A stretch of DNA of 64,000 bases, from the NCBI RefSeq assembly GCF_030678875.1, contig NZ_JAUUDS010000001.1, forward strand, positions 1,149,173 through 1,213,172, read 5' to 3'. The stretch comes from Sphingomonas aurea (GTDB lineage: Bacteria; Pseudomonadota; Alphaproteobacteria; Sphingomonadales; Sphingomonadaceae). Below the pieces are notes generated by a model, which was not told the DNA's origin, made no database searches, and saw nothing but the letters and a program-made list of their open reading frames with translations. Position numbers and translations under genes: made by a program. Shown here one piece after another: positions 39,712 to 48,133 of this stretch. The first letter of the stretch is position 1, and the number at the start of each line of letters is the position of its first letter.

Positions 39712-39805
39712 ATCGTGGCAATCCTATTCTTGTTCGAAGCGCCGCTCCCGGACGGGGCGGCGAGGTGGCGGGACCGACCGCGTGGGCCGGTCCCGCCCAA
39801 GGTCG

Positions 39806-40609
39806 TCAGCCGCGGGTCTGCACGCCACCGGCCTGGCCGGCGGTGGTCGTCGCGGTGTTGGTCTTCACCGGCGCCGCCTTCGGGGCAGCGGCCGTGTTCG
39901 TGGTCGGACGCACCGCGCCATTCGAGGCGAGGAAGCCCAGCACGTCGTTCGAGAAGGCCGACAGCTCCTTGGCGATCGACTTGTTGCGGCTCTGCAGCCA
40001 GTTGTAGGCGAGCACCGCGGGAACCGCGACGACCAGGCCGAGCGCGGTCATGATGAGCGCCTCGCCGACCGGACCGGCGACCGCGTCGATCGACGCCTGG
40101 CCCGACGAGCCGATCTTGATGAGCGCGCGGTAGATGCCGATAACCGTACCGAACAGGCCGATGAACGGCGCGGTCGAACCCACGGTCGCCAGGAAGGCGA
40201 GGCCGCCGGCCAGCTTCGAGTTGATCGCGCCTTCCGAACGCGCCAGCGAACCGTGCAGCCAGTCATGCGCCTCGACCGGATCAGTCAGGCGGCCGTGCTG
40301 GTCCTGCGCGGCCAGACCGTCGTCGACCAGCTGCTTGTAGGCCGAGTTCTTGTCGAGCTTGGCCGAGCCCTCGCGCAGCGAGTTTGCCTGCCAGAAGCCC
40401 TCGCGGACACGCTTGGCCTGGTTGATGACCTTCTGCTGCTCGAACAGCTTCGAGAACAGGATGTAGAACGACACGACCGACATCAGCACCAGGATCGTGA
40501 ACACGGACTGCGAGATCAGTCCGCCCTCACGGAGCGCCGCGCCGAGACCGTAGGGGTTCGCTTCCGCGCCCGCTGCCGCGCCGCCGGCGGCAAGGATGGT
40601 GATGAACAT
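39806..40609 (-). CDS. exbB: ExbB/TolQ family proton channel protein
   Basis: A 267-residue inner-membrane protein with three helices: ISQSVFTILVLMSVVSFYILFSKL near residue 32, then GLAFLATVGSTAPFIGLFGTVIGIYRAL and ALIMTALGLVVAVPAVLAYNWLQ. This is the standard MotA/TolQ/ExbB fold. The C-terminal tail is unusually long and rich in Thr, Ala and Asn. It lies between tonB and the two exbD genes and would energise the TonB-dependent receptors in this window. Confidence 0.93.
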   Translation of the reverse strand: MFITILAAGGAAAGAEANPYGLGAALREGGLISQSVFTILVLMSVVSFYILFSKLFEQQKVINQAKRVREGFWQANSLREGSAKLDKNSAYKQLVDDGLAAQDQHGRLTDPVEAHDWLHGSLARSEGAINSKLAGGLAFLATVGSTAPFIGLFGTVIGIYRALIKIGSSGQASIDAVAGPVGEALIMTALGLVVAVPAVLAYNWLQSRNKSIAKELSAFSNDVLGFLASNGAVRPTTNTAAAPKAAPVKTNTATTTAGQAGGVQTRG

Positions 40610-40660
40610 GATGGGTTAAGTCCTTTGGCTAAATCGTTGAAACAGGTGTGAAGCAGAGAC

Positions 40661-41338
40661 CTATTGTGCCGGCATCTTCCAGACGACGCGACGCGACGAA
40701 CTCGACCGCATCGGGTTGCCCGACTGATCGAGCGCCGGCGAGTAGCGGCCGCGCCGCGTGATCGCCTGGCACGCCGCCCGGTCGAGTGCGGCCGAGCCGC
40801 TGGACGAGGTGACGCGGCAGTTCTCGACGCGACCCTGGACGTTGATGTCCCAGGCGATGCCGGTCGTGCCTTCCTCTTCCGCGCGCAGCGAGCTGGGCGG
40901 ATAGTCGTCGGTCGAGATCCAGTCCGCCGGATTGCCCTTCGCACCTGCCGCCTTGTTGATGACCGGCGCCGGAGGCGCAGGCGGGGCGGGCGGCGCGGGC
41001 GGCGCAGGCGGAGCGACCGGCTGCGACGGCGGGATGATCGTCGACGTGTTGATGGCCGGAGCCGGCACCGGCACGTTGACGATCGGCGGCGGCACGACGA
41101 CCGTGGTCGGCGGCGGCGGCAGATTGGGCTGATCCGGCGGCGGCGGCGGCGGCTCGTCCGGCGGCGGCGGCGGCGGCGGCGGTTCCACGTCGAACGTGTC
41201 GAGCTGCCCCGATACCTGTTTCACATATTTATACGCCAGGCCTGTAATGAAGGCATAGCCCAGCAAGGCGTGGATGAGCACGACGATGACGATCGCGATC
41301 ACCTTGCCGCCGCTCATCTTTTGGTCAACGTAGGCCAT
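40661..41338 (-). CDS. tonB: Energy transducer TonB
   Basis: A 225-residue protein. The N-terminal anchor is VIAIVIVVLIHALLGYAFITGLAY; then a long proline-rich spacer (about residues 52-130, with runs of eight prolines) and the TonB C-terminal domain with YPPSSLRAEEEGTTGIAWDINVQGRVENCRVTSSSGS. The ATG at 41338 gives MAYVDQKMSGGK, as in sphingomonad TonB proteins. First gene of tonB-exbB-exbD-exbD. Confidence 0.93.
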   Translation of the reverse strand: MAYVDQKMSGGKVIAIVIVVLIHALLGYAFITGLAYKYVKQVSGQLDTFDVEPPPPPPPPDEPPPPPPDQPNLPPPPTTVVVPPPIVNVPVPAPAINTSTIIPPSQPVAPPAPPAPPAPPAPPAPVINKAAGAKGNPADWISTDDYPPSSLRAEEEGTTGIAWDINVQGRVENCRVTSSSGSAALDRAACQAITRRGRYSPALDQSGNPMRSSSSRRVVWKMPAQ

Positions 41339-41550
41339 TCGGCAACGACACTCCCTATGCTGCCCGGGAGCCGATCGACACAAAGCGGACACGAATGCCC
41401 GCCCATGGCTCTGTCTCGACGACGCCCGTGAACAGTTACCTGATTCCTACCGTCGAGCGGTTCGACACGCAAACGCTTTGTCGAAAGCAACAAACGATCA
41501 ATCCGTTCCTCTGCCATAACCGCTATGTACCGGGACGGGACTGCGCTAGC

Positions 41551-42423
41551 ATGGCCGTCATGAATAATCGGACCACGGCGCTGACCGCTCTCGTCGCCGG
41601 CAGCCTCTTCTGCCTTCCCGCTGCCGCACAATCGCCCGATTCGCGCCCCGCTAGCGCCATGGTCGCAGCTGCGCCGACACCGTCCTATGCCGACCTCGCC
41701 GATATGATGCTGGTCAGTCCGGTGGTGGTCGACGCCACGATCCGGTCCACGGCCCGGATCAAGGGCGCCGAGGCGGCCGGTGTGGCGGCCGGGCGCCAGC
41801 GCCTCTACGTCCAGGCCGATGTCGCCGCGCTGATTCGCGGGCAGGCGGGGCTCCCTCAGCGGGTCGGCTTCCTTGCCGACGTCGCTACCGACGCTCGCGG
41901 CCGGGTGCCGTCCCTGAAGAAGCAGCGCGTGCTGCTGTTCGCCAGGCGCGTCCCCGGCTCGCCCGACCAGCTCCAGCTCGCCGGGCCCAACGCACGCATC
42001 ATGTGGAGCCCCGCCGCCGACGCCCGCGTGCGGCAGATCGCGCGCGAGCTGGTGGCGCCCGACGCACCGCCGACGATCACAGGTATCGGCAATGCCTTCC
42101 ACGTCCCCGGCGCGCTGCCCGGCGAGGGTGAGACGCAGGTCTTCCTCCAGACCGCCGACGCGCGTCCCGTCTCGCTGTCGATCCTGCGTCGCCCCGGCGA
42201 GCAGCCGCGCTGGTCGGTATCGCTCGGCGAGATCGTCGAGGAGGGTGCGGCGCCCCCGGCGCGGGACACCCTGCTATGGTATCGGCTCGCCTGCTCGCTA
42301 CCCGCCACCCTGCCGGCGAGCGCGGTCGACCAGCTGAGCCCCGCCGATGCGAGCCAGGCGCAGACCGATTACCGCGTGGTCATCGACGCACTCGGCGCAT
42401 GCGGACGGACCCGCGGAGTTTAA
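41551..42423 (+). CDS. Exported protein of unknown function
   Basis: A 290-residue protein (or 287 from the ATG at 41560). The leader ends after FCLPAAAQ. The mature part has alternating strands and no motif I recognise (SPVVVDATIRSTARIKGAE, KKQRVLLFARRVPGSPDQLQL). It diverges from tonB across a 212-base region in which I see no clear promoter. The last codons and stop are part of a triplicated 18-base unit. Similar unnamed proteins occur in sphingomonads, by impression only. Confidence 0.7.
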   Translation: MAVMNNRTTALTALVAGSLFCLPAAAQSPDSRPASAMVAAAPTPSYADLADMMLVSPVVVDATIRSTARIKGAEAAGVAAGRQRLYVQADVAALIRGQAGLPQRVGFLADVATDARGRVPSLKKQRVLLFARRVPGSPDQLQLAGPNARIMWSPAADARVRQIARELVAPDAPPTITGIGNAFHVPGALPGEGETQVFLQTADARPVSLSILRRPGEQPRWSVSLGEIVEEGAAPPARDTLLWYRLACSLPATLPASAVDQLSPADASQAQTDYRVVIDALGACGRTRGV

Positions 42424-42466
42424 CCGAAATGCGGAGTTTAACCGAAATGCGGAGTTTAACCGGAAT
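42413..42466. repeat. Three tandem 18-bp repeats across a stop codon
   Basis: GCGGAGTTTAACCGAAAT occurs at 42413-42430 and 42431-42448, and with one change (CCGGAAT) at 42449-42466. The stop TAA (42421-42423) of the exported protein lies in the first copy; the other copies carry it again. Confidence 0.9.
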
Positions 42467-42474
42467 CATGCCGC

Positions 42475-42496
42475 CACTCCCGCGCAGGCGGGAATG
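42475..42496. terminator. REP-like hairpin between convergent genes
   Basis: CACTCCCGCGCAGGCGGGAATG contains an inverted repeat (CTCCCGC / GCGGGAA). Palindromes of the ATTCCCGC-CTGC-GCGGGAAT type are dispersed in this group. It lies between convergent genes and may stop transcription from both sides. No T-tract. Confidence 0.35.
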
Positions 42497-42523
42497 AGAG
42501 GAGCATGAGAGGCGCCCGGTTCC

Positions 42524-42805
42524 TCACCCGATATCCAAGACCTGCCCGGTAACCGCCTCAGCCCCCGCCAGAAATACTGTGGCCGCTGCGACATCAGCCT
42601 CGGACGCGCCGTCGCCGATCAGCACGGCATTGACCCGCACTTCCGGCGCCCGCTCCGCCGCGACCGCGGCGACGACGGCGCCGACCAACGCCGCTTCCGT
42701 TGCTGCCTCGGGCCGGGTCAGCACAGCCGTCACCACCGGCGGAGCCCCGGCGCGCAGTTGCTCCGCAAGGTTTTCGCCGGACGCGACGTCGATCCGTCCG
42801 GTCAC
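42524..42805 (-). CDS. Half-size Rossmann-fold (SDR C-terminal) protein coupled to folB
   Basis: A 93-residue protein equal to the C-terminal half of a short-chain dehydrogenase: VRVNAVLIGDG and ATVFLAGAEAVTGQVLDIG match the final strand and helix of the family, but the cofactor loop and the catalytic Tyr-Lys are absent. It starts with GTG overlapping the folB stop by four bases, so it is translated after dihydroneopterin aldolase. It could be a partner subunit in folate or pterin metabolism, or the remnant of a pteridine reductase. Confidence 0.7.
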   Translation of the reverse strand: MTGRIDVASGENLAEQLRAGAPPVVTAVLTRPEAATEAALVGAVVAAVAAERAPEVRVNAVLIGDGASEADVAAATVFLAGAEAVTGQVLDIG

Positions 42806-43173
42806 CGCCGGTGACGGACCAGGGTGATGCCGATCTTCTCGCCGCCCTCGGCGATCGCCAGCTTCACGATCTTCACCGCGACCCGCGTCACCCGCGCGTC
42901 CTGAACGAAGATGGTGTCACAGATATGTTCGGCCAGTCCTTCGATCAGGGTGAAGTGCTGCCCCGCCGGGAGCGCCCCGGTCGCCGCGTGGCGCAGGTCC
43001 ATATAGTTTTTCGAGGCGGAGAGCGGCGTGTCCGGCTCGAACCGATCCGGACAGTCCAGATCGACGGTCAGCGAGATCCGCACCGGCTGGGGCAGATGCG
43101 TTTCCTCGGAATAGATGCCGGTCAGCACCGACACCTCCATGTCATGGACTTCGAGCTGCAGGCGGTCGGTCAT
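42802..43173 (-). CDS. folB: Dihydroneopterin aldolase
   Basis: A 123-residue enzyme of folate synthesis that cleaves dihydroneopterin to 6-hydroxymethyl-dihydropterin. The FolB pattern is seen: VLTGIYSEETHLPQPVRISLTVDLD at the N-terminus, NYMDLRHAATGALPAGQHFTLIEGLAEHI with the conserved Glu, and VRHR at the end. The length is normal. It overlaps the half-SDR gene downstream by four bases. Confidence 0.88.
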   Translation of the reverse strand: MTDRLQLEVHDMEVSVLTGIYSEETHLPQPVRISLTVDLDCPDRFEPDTPLSASKNYMDLRHAATGALPAGQHFTLIEGLAEHICDTIFVQDARVTRVAVKIVKLAIAEGGEKIGITLVRHRR

Positions 43174-43285
43174 CGCCGCCCCCTAGCCACTACCATCCCT
43201 TCGCGAAAGCCCGCTCGATAACGGCTTGGCCTGGGTGGCGCCGGCCCCTACAGGGCGCGCGCCGGACCCGGCCTGGGGATACGCC

Positions 43286-43786
43286 ATGACCAAGATCGTC
43301 CCGCTGACGCCCGAACGGGCCGACGCGGTGGAAGCGCTGCTCGACGCCGCCTTCGGGCCGGACCGCCGCCGCCGCACCGCTTATGCGGTGCGCGGAGGGG
43401 TCGTCGCGATCCCGGCGCTCGGCTTCGCAGGGGTCGACGCGGATGGCACGCTGATCGGCTCGATCCAGTGCTGGCCGGTCCTGTTCACCGGCGACGCCGG
43501 AGAGCGGGTGGCGATGGTCATGGTCGGCCCCGTCGCGGTGATGCCCGGCCATCAGCAGGGCGGCCTCGGCCGCCGCCTTACCGAAACGGCCCTGGCCGCG
43601 GCCGACACCGCGGGGTTGGGCGAGGCGATGATGCTGATCGGTGACCCGGAATATTACGAGCGCTTCTTCGGCTTCACCGCCGACCGCACCGCCCGCTGGC
43701 GCCTCCCCGGTCCTGTCGAGCCCCGCCGCCTCCTGGCCCGGGGCACGGCGGTGCCGGACGGCGCAGGCGTGCTCGGCCCGGCATAG
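43286..43786 (+). CDS. GNAT family N-acetyltransferase (YhbS-like)
   Basis: A 166-residue acetyltransferase. The acetyl-CoA site is VGPVAVMPGHQQGGLGRRLTETAL (Q-x-x-G-x-G/A type), and MMLIGDPEYYERFFGFTADR follows, typical of YhbS-like GNATs. The ATG at 43286 gives MTKIVPLTPERADAVEALLDAAFGPDR, the family N-terminus. It stands first in a run of plus-strand genes, 41 bases before the DUF1285 gene. The acceptor is unknown. Confidence 0.85.
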   Translation: MTKIVPLTPERADAVEALLDAAFGPDRRRRTAYAVRGGVVAIPALGFAGVDADGTLIGSIQCWPVLFTGDAGERVAMVMVGPVAVMPGHQQGGLGRRLTETALAAADTAGLGEAMMLIGDPEYYERFFGFTADRTARWRLPGPVEPRRLLARGTAVPDGAGVLGPA

Positions 43787-43826
43787 CGCCCTTTACGCGC
43801 CCTCCGTCGCCGCCTACCGCCCCGAT

Positions 43827-44390
43827 ATGCCGATGGAGCCGCCGCCCGACCTCGCCTCGCTCAGCCTCGCCCAGATCGCGCAGCTCGTCGCCGACCACCG
43901 CCTGCCGCCTGTCGAGCAGTGGAACCCCGACCATTGCGGCGACAGCGAGATGCGGATCGCGCGCGACGGCACCTGGTATCATCAGGGCTCGCCGATCGGC
44001 CGCCCGGCGATGGTCCGCCTCTTCTCCACCATCCTCCGGCGCGAGGCGGATGGCACTCACGTCCTCGTCACCCCGGTCGAGAAGCTGACCATCGCGGTCG
44101 AGGACGCCGCCTTCGTCGCCACCGCGGTGAAGGTGGAGGGAAGCGGGCGCGAGCGGCGGCTGGCGTTCCAGCTCAACACCGGCGATCTCGTCGCCGCCGG
44201 CCCGGCACATCCCCTGCGCTTCGCCGAGGGAGAGGATGGCCCCCGCCCCTATCTTCATGTCCGCGCCGGCCTGGAGGCGCTGGTCGCGCGTCCCGTCTAT
44301 TACGAGCTGGCCGAACTCGCGCTCGCCGACGATGCCGATCCCGCCGGCGTGTGGAGTGACGGCGCCTTCTTTGCCCTGGTGACGGCGTGA
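43827..44390 (+). CDS. DUF1285 domain protein
   Basis: A 187-residue protein matching DUF1285: PPVEQWNPDHCGDSEMRIARDGTWYHQGSPIGRPAMVRLFSTILRRE is the signature N-terminal half. Two tandem small beta folds are described for the family, function unknown. It overlaps the start of the NUDIX gene by four bases (GTGA), and these two with the CCA enzyme form one translation unit, a gene order kept in sphingomonads and caulobacters. ATGs at 43827 and 43833 are both possible. Confidence 0.85.
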   Translation: MPMEPPPDLASLSLAQIAQLVADHRLPPVEQWNPDHCGDSEMRIARDGTWYHQGSPIGRPAMVRLFSTILRREADGTHVLVTPVEKLTIAVEDAAFVATAVKVEGSGRERRLAFQLNTGDLVAAGPAHPLRFAEGEDGPRPYLHVRAGLEALVARPVYYELAELALADDADPAGVWSDGAFFALVTA

Positions 44391-44965
44391 CCCTCGCCGA
44401 CCGGCTGCGTGCCGCGCTGGCAGAGGCCCCGAGCGGTGCGCTGCTGCCGGGCGATGACGGCGAACCCGCCGGCACACCGATCCCGGCGGCGGTGCTGGTC
44501 GCCGTCACCGACCGCGCCGATCCTGGCGTCATCCTCACCCAGCGTACCGAGACGCTGCGCCGCCACGCCGGCCAGGTCGCCTTTCCAGGCGGCCGCGTCG
44601 ATCCGGGCGAAACCGCGATCGAGGCGGCGCTGCGCGAGGCGGACGAGGAGATCGCGCTCCCCCCCGCTGCGGTCGATCTGGTCGGCGCGGTCGACCGCTA
44701 TCGCACCGGCACGGGCTTCGAGATCACGCCGGTTCTCGCCGTCATCCCGCCCGACCTGCCCCTGGTGGCGGCCGAGGCGGAGGTGGCGAGCGTGTTCGAG
44801 GTGCCGCTCGCCTTCCTTCTGGACCCCCGCAACCACCATGCCGCCAGTGCGATGTGGCAGGGGCGCGAGCGCCGCTACATCGAGATCCCCTGGACCGATC
44901 GCCGCATCTGGGGCGCCACCGCGGCGATGATCGTCAACCTGTCCAGGCGGCTGCGATGGACGTGA
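44387..44965 (+). CDS. NUDIX hydrolase, CoA pyrophosphatase-like
   Basis: A 192-residue hydrolase. The NUDIX box is GGRVDPGETAIEAALREADEEIAL, intact for the E-x-x-E-E metal residues though the final Gly is Ala. RHAGQVAFPGGRVD just before it is the extra motif of CoA diphosphatases (NudL type), so coenzyme A is the probable substrate. GTG start overlapping the DUF1285 stop. It overlaps the CCA enzyme start by ten bases. Confidence 0.87.
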   Translation: MTLADRLRAALAEAPSGALLPGDDGEPAGTPIPAAVLVAVTDRADPGVILTQRTETLRRHAGQVAFPGGRVDPGETAIEAALREADEEIALPPAAVDLVGAVDRYRTGTGFEITPVLAVIPPDLPLVAAEAEVASVFEVPLAFLLDPRNHHAASAMWQGRERRYIEIPWTDRRIWGATAAMIVNLSRRLRWT

Positions 44966-46161
44966 CACGTCACCCCGTGGCGTCGCCGCCAGTGACCCTG
45001 CCCGATGCGAAATGGCGCCATTGGCCCGGCCTCGACCGGCTCGCCGAGGTGCTTGGCGCCGCCGCCGGAGAGGCGCGCTTCGTCGGCGGCGCAGTCCGGG
45101 ATACGCTGCTCGGCATTCCCGTTGCCGATGTCGACATCGCGACATGTCATGCCCCTGCCGATGTCATGACCCGGCTGAAGGCCGCCGGCATCCGCGCGGT
45201 ACCGACCGGCCTTGCCCATGGCACCGTCACCGCGATCTTGGGCGACCGCCCGGTCGAGGTGACGACGCTGCGGCGCGACCTCAGTACCGACGGCCGTCAC
45301 GCCGTGGTTGCCTTCACCGATGACTGGCGGGCCGATGCCGGCCGACGCGACTTCACGATGAACGCGCTCTATGCCGATCCCGCGAGCGGCACCGTGTACG
45401 ACTGGTTCGACGGCCTGGCCGACCTGGCGGCCGGCCGTGTGCGTTTCATCGGCGACCCGCTCCAGCGCATTGCCGAGGATCACCTGCGCATCCTCCGCTT
45501 CTTCCGCTTCCACGCGCGCTTCGGAGACCGGATCGACGATGCCGGCCTCGCCGCCTGCGCCGCGCGCGCCAACGACCTGATGGCGCTGTCGCGTGAACGG
45601 ATCGCCGCCGAGTTGCTGAAGCTGCTCGTCGCCCGCGCGGCCGTGTCGGTGACGCAGCTGATGGTCGAACACGGCATCCTCCGCGCCGTCCTGCCCGAGA
45701 TCGACGCCACCGGCGCCGCCCGCCTCGCGGACCTCGCCGCGCGGGAGGAGGCCACTGGTATCGCTCCGAACCCGATCCGCCGCCTTGCCGCGCTGCTCCC
45801 GCCGGAGGCCGCCGATCCGGTCGGCGCCCGGCTGAAGCTCTCCAACCAGCAACGCCGTCGCCTCGCCGCCGCCACTGCCGGCCCCGGCCCCGAAGGCCCC
45901 TATGCCCTCGCCTATCGCGCCGGGACCGAGAGTGCGGTCGACCGCCTGCTGCTTGCCGGCGAAGACCCCGGCCCGATCAGGGACTTCACGCCCCCTCGCC
46001 TGCCGATCAGCGGCGGTGCGCTGGTCGCACGCGGGCTGGACAGGGGCCCAGCCGTCGCCGCCGCACTCCACCGCGTCGAGGACCGCTGGATCGCCGAGGG
46101 GTTTCCCGATCGCGCCCGCGTCGACCGGATCGCCGACGAGGTCGCAGGGCTGACTTTATAG
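44956..46161 (+). CDS. cca: CCA tRNA nucleotidyltransferase / poly(A) polymerase family
   Basis: A 401-residue class II nucleotidyltransferase. RFVGGAVRDTLLG, then VADVDIATCHAP with the catalytic Asp-x-Asp, RRDFTMNALYADP, and RIAEDHLRILRFFRFHARF in the neck domain are all present. It adds or repairs the 3' CCA of tRNAs. Note that the tRNA-Arg in this window already encodes CCA, so repair is the probable main job there. Third in the DUF1285-NUDIX-cca unit. Confidence 0.92.
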   Translation: MDVTRHPVASPPVTLPDAKWRHWPGLDRLAEVLGAAAGEARFVGGAVRDTLLGIPVADVDIATCHAPADVMTRLKAAGIRAVPTGLAHGTVTAILGDRPVEVTTLRRDLSTDGRHAVVAFTDDWRADAGRRDFTMNALYADPASGTVYDWFDGLADLAAGRVRFIGDPLQRIAEDHLRILRFFRFHARFGDRIDDAGLAACAARANDLMALSRERIAAELLKLLVARAAVSVTQLMVEHGILRAVLPEIDATGAARLADLAAREEATGIAPNPIRRLAALLPPEAADPVGARLKLSNQQRRRLAAATAGPGPEGPYALAYRAGTESAVDRLLLAGEDPGPIRDFTPPRLPISGGALVARGLDRGPAVAAALHRVEDRWIAEGFPDRARVDRIADEVAGLTL

Positions 46162-46204
46162 GGGTCGGTCGGCCGCCGCCAGTGCCGCTACCCGCGCGAG
46201 CGGA

Positions 46205-47866
46205 TCAGACCTGCGCCAGCAGCATCGCCAGCGCCGCGTCCGCCTCCAGCGGCCGCGCGTAGAGATAGCCCTGGCCGTACGTGCATCCCAGCGCCGCCAG
46301 CGTCTGCGACAGTTCGACCGTCTCGATTCCCTCCGCGGTCGTCCACATGCCCAGCGCGCCCGCCAGCCCCAGCACCGCGCGGACGATCGCGACCTTGTCG
46401 CGGTCGGCCAGCATCGTCGTCACGAACGACCGGTCGATCTTCAAGATGTCGATCGGCAGCTTCTGGAGGTAACCCAGGTTCGAATAGCCCGTGCCGAAAT
46501 CGTCCATCGCCAGCGTCGCGCCCATGTCCTTCAGCGCGTGCATCACGCGCGCGATCCGGTCGGGTTCGCAGACCAGCGCGCTCTCGGTCAGCTCGAGTGT
46601 TAATCGGTCGCCGTCGAGCCTGTGGGCGTCCAGCGCGCGGCGCACCATGTCGGGCACCGCATCGCGTTGCAGCTGGATCGCCGACAGGTTCACCGCCACC
46701 CGGCCGCCGCTGTTACCGCCCGTCGCCATGTCCCAGGCCGCCAGCGTCCGCGCCGCCTCGTCCATCGCCCAGCGGCCTAGCGGCACGATCAGCCCTGACT
46801 CCTCGGCGACCGGGATGAATTCGACCGGCGAGATCTCGCGCCCGTCTCGTGCGCGCCAGCGGGCCAGCGCCTCGAACGACTTGATCCGCCCGGTCGTCAG
46901 GTCGCAGATCGGCTGGAACGCCAGTCGCAGTCGCTGGTCCTCCACCGCGTGGCGCAGCGCCGTCTCCATCCCGAACTGCGCGCGCGCGATCGCGAAGACC
47001 TGCTTCTCATAGGTTTCGATCAGCCCCGACGACTTGGCCCGCTTCGTCGCGAACTGCGCCTGGCGCAGCAGCTCCTCCAGCTCCTCGTCGGTATGGCCAT
47101 AGGCGATGCCGATCGCGCACTCGACGCCGATCTCATATTCCGCCAGCCGGAATGGTGCCGACAATGCGCGGCGGACCCGCTCGCCCAGCATCATCGCATC
47201 GCTATGATCCGCGTCGTCGGTTACCAAGATACCGAATTCGTTGCCGCCGATCCGCGCCAGCGTGTCGCGCACGCGCACCGCCCCCTTGATCCGCCGCGCC
47301 ACGGTGATGAGCAACTCGTCGCCTGCCAGGCCGCCCAGACACGCGTTGATCCGACTGAACCGCGCCAGGTCGACGACCAGCACCGCGCACGGCCGCCGAT
47401 CGGCCGACGGCGCCTCGCCCTGCTCGCTGAAGCCCTCGCGGTTGGGCAGCCCGGTCAGGCTGTCGGTGGTCATCTCGCGGCGCAGGCTGCGCTCGGTATT
47501 CACCCGTGCCGTCTGGTCGACCAGGGTCAGGATGCACGCGTCCGCGACCGTCGCCGTCGCCCGCGCCACCGTCACCCGATAATAGCGCCGCGCCAGATCC
47601 TCGCCGTACGTCCAGTCGAATTCTACATGCAGCCGGTCGCCCGCGAACAGCCGCCCGATCTCCACGCCCATCGTATCGATCACCGACGGCTCGCCGACAT
47701 CGCCCAGCCGCAACCGCCGGAACGCCCGATTGGTCACCGCCAGCGTGAAGCCCGTGCGGGTTCGCACCACCTGCGCGACCGGCATCGGAAACAGGTCCAG
47801 CCCCAGTCCGATCACGTCGCGCGGCACCGCAGACGCCAGATCGGTATCAAGAAGGGCAGCCACCAT
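46205..47866 (-). CDS. GGDEF/EAL protein, probable c-di-GMP phosphodiesterase
   Basis: A 553-residue cytosolic protein. The N-terminal 110 residues look like a PAS-type sensor. The GGDEF domain starts at TTDSLTGLPNREGF, but its active loop is RIGGNEFGIL, with Asn for Asp, so cyclase activity is doubtful. The EAL domain keeps its catalytic set: FEALARW, VAVNLSAIQLQ, LELTES, MDDFGTGYSNL, ILKIDRSFV and TAEGIE. Degradation of c-di-GMP is therefore expected. Convergent with cca. Confidence 0.9.
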   Translation of the reverse strand: MVAALLDTDLASAVPRDVIGLGLDLFPMPVAQVVRTRTGFTLAVTNRAFRRLRLGDVGEPSVIDTMGVEIGRLFAGDRLHVEFDWTYGEDLARRYYRVTVARATATVADACILTLVDQTARVNTERSLRREMTTDSLTGLPNREGFSEQGEAPSADRRPCAVLVVDLARFSRINACLGGLAGDELLITVARRIKGAVRVRDTLARIGGNEFGILVTDDADHSDAMMLGERVRRALSAPFRLAEYEIGVECAIGIAYGHTDEELEELLRQAQFATKRAKSSGLIETYEKQVFAIARAQFGMETALRHAVEDQRLRLAFQPICDLTTGRIKSFEALARWRARDGREISPVEFIPVAEESGLIVPLGRWAMDEAARTLAAWDMATGGNSGGRVAVNLSAIQLQRDAVPDMVRRALDAHRLDGDRLTLELTESALVCEPDRIARVMHALKDMGATLAMDDFGTGYSNLGYLQKLPIDILKIDRSFVTTMLADRDKVAIVRAVLGLAGALGMWTTAEGIETVELSQTLAALGCTYGQGYLYARPLEADAALAMLLAQV

Positions 47867-48133
47867 GGGCTCGCGTTACCCTGCCATCCTTAACATGCCC
47901 TAAAGCATGGCTGGACCTGGCTTTAATCCTGGAACGCGCGCCGCAAAATCCTCGTCTGCAAGGGGAGGTGGCATGGCGCAGCCACGACGGGGGGTGTCCC
48001 CATCGCGACCGCAGCCCGACCCAGTCAAAGGCGCTACCCGACTATCCCTGCGTGCCGGTGGTCCCCTCCCCGTACAGGGGACGGATTGCGGTTACGGCGC
48101 CAACCTGCCGCCTTCACACGATCCTGTCGTCGT

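Noticed and set aside
47890..48133. Small plus-strand frames before parC
   Set aside because: They consist of GC-rich hairpin repeats and lack ribosome sites; nothing coding was supported in this 240-base gap.
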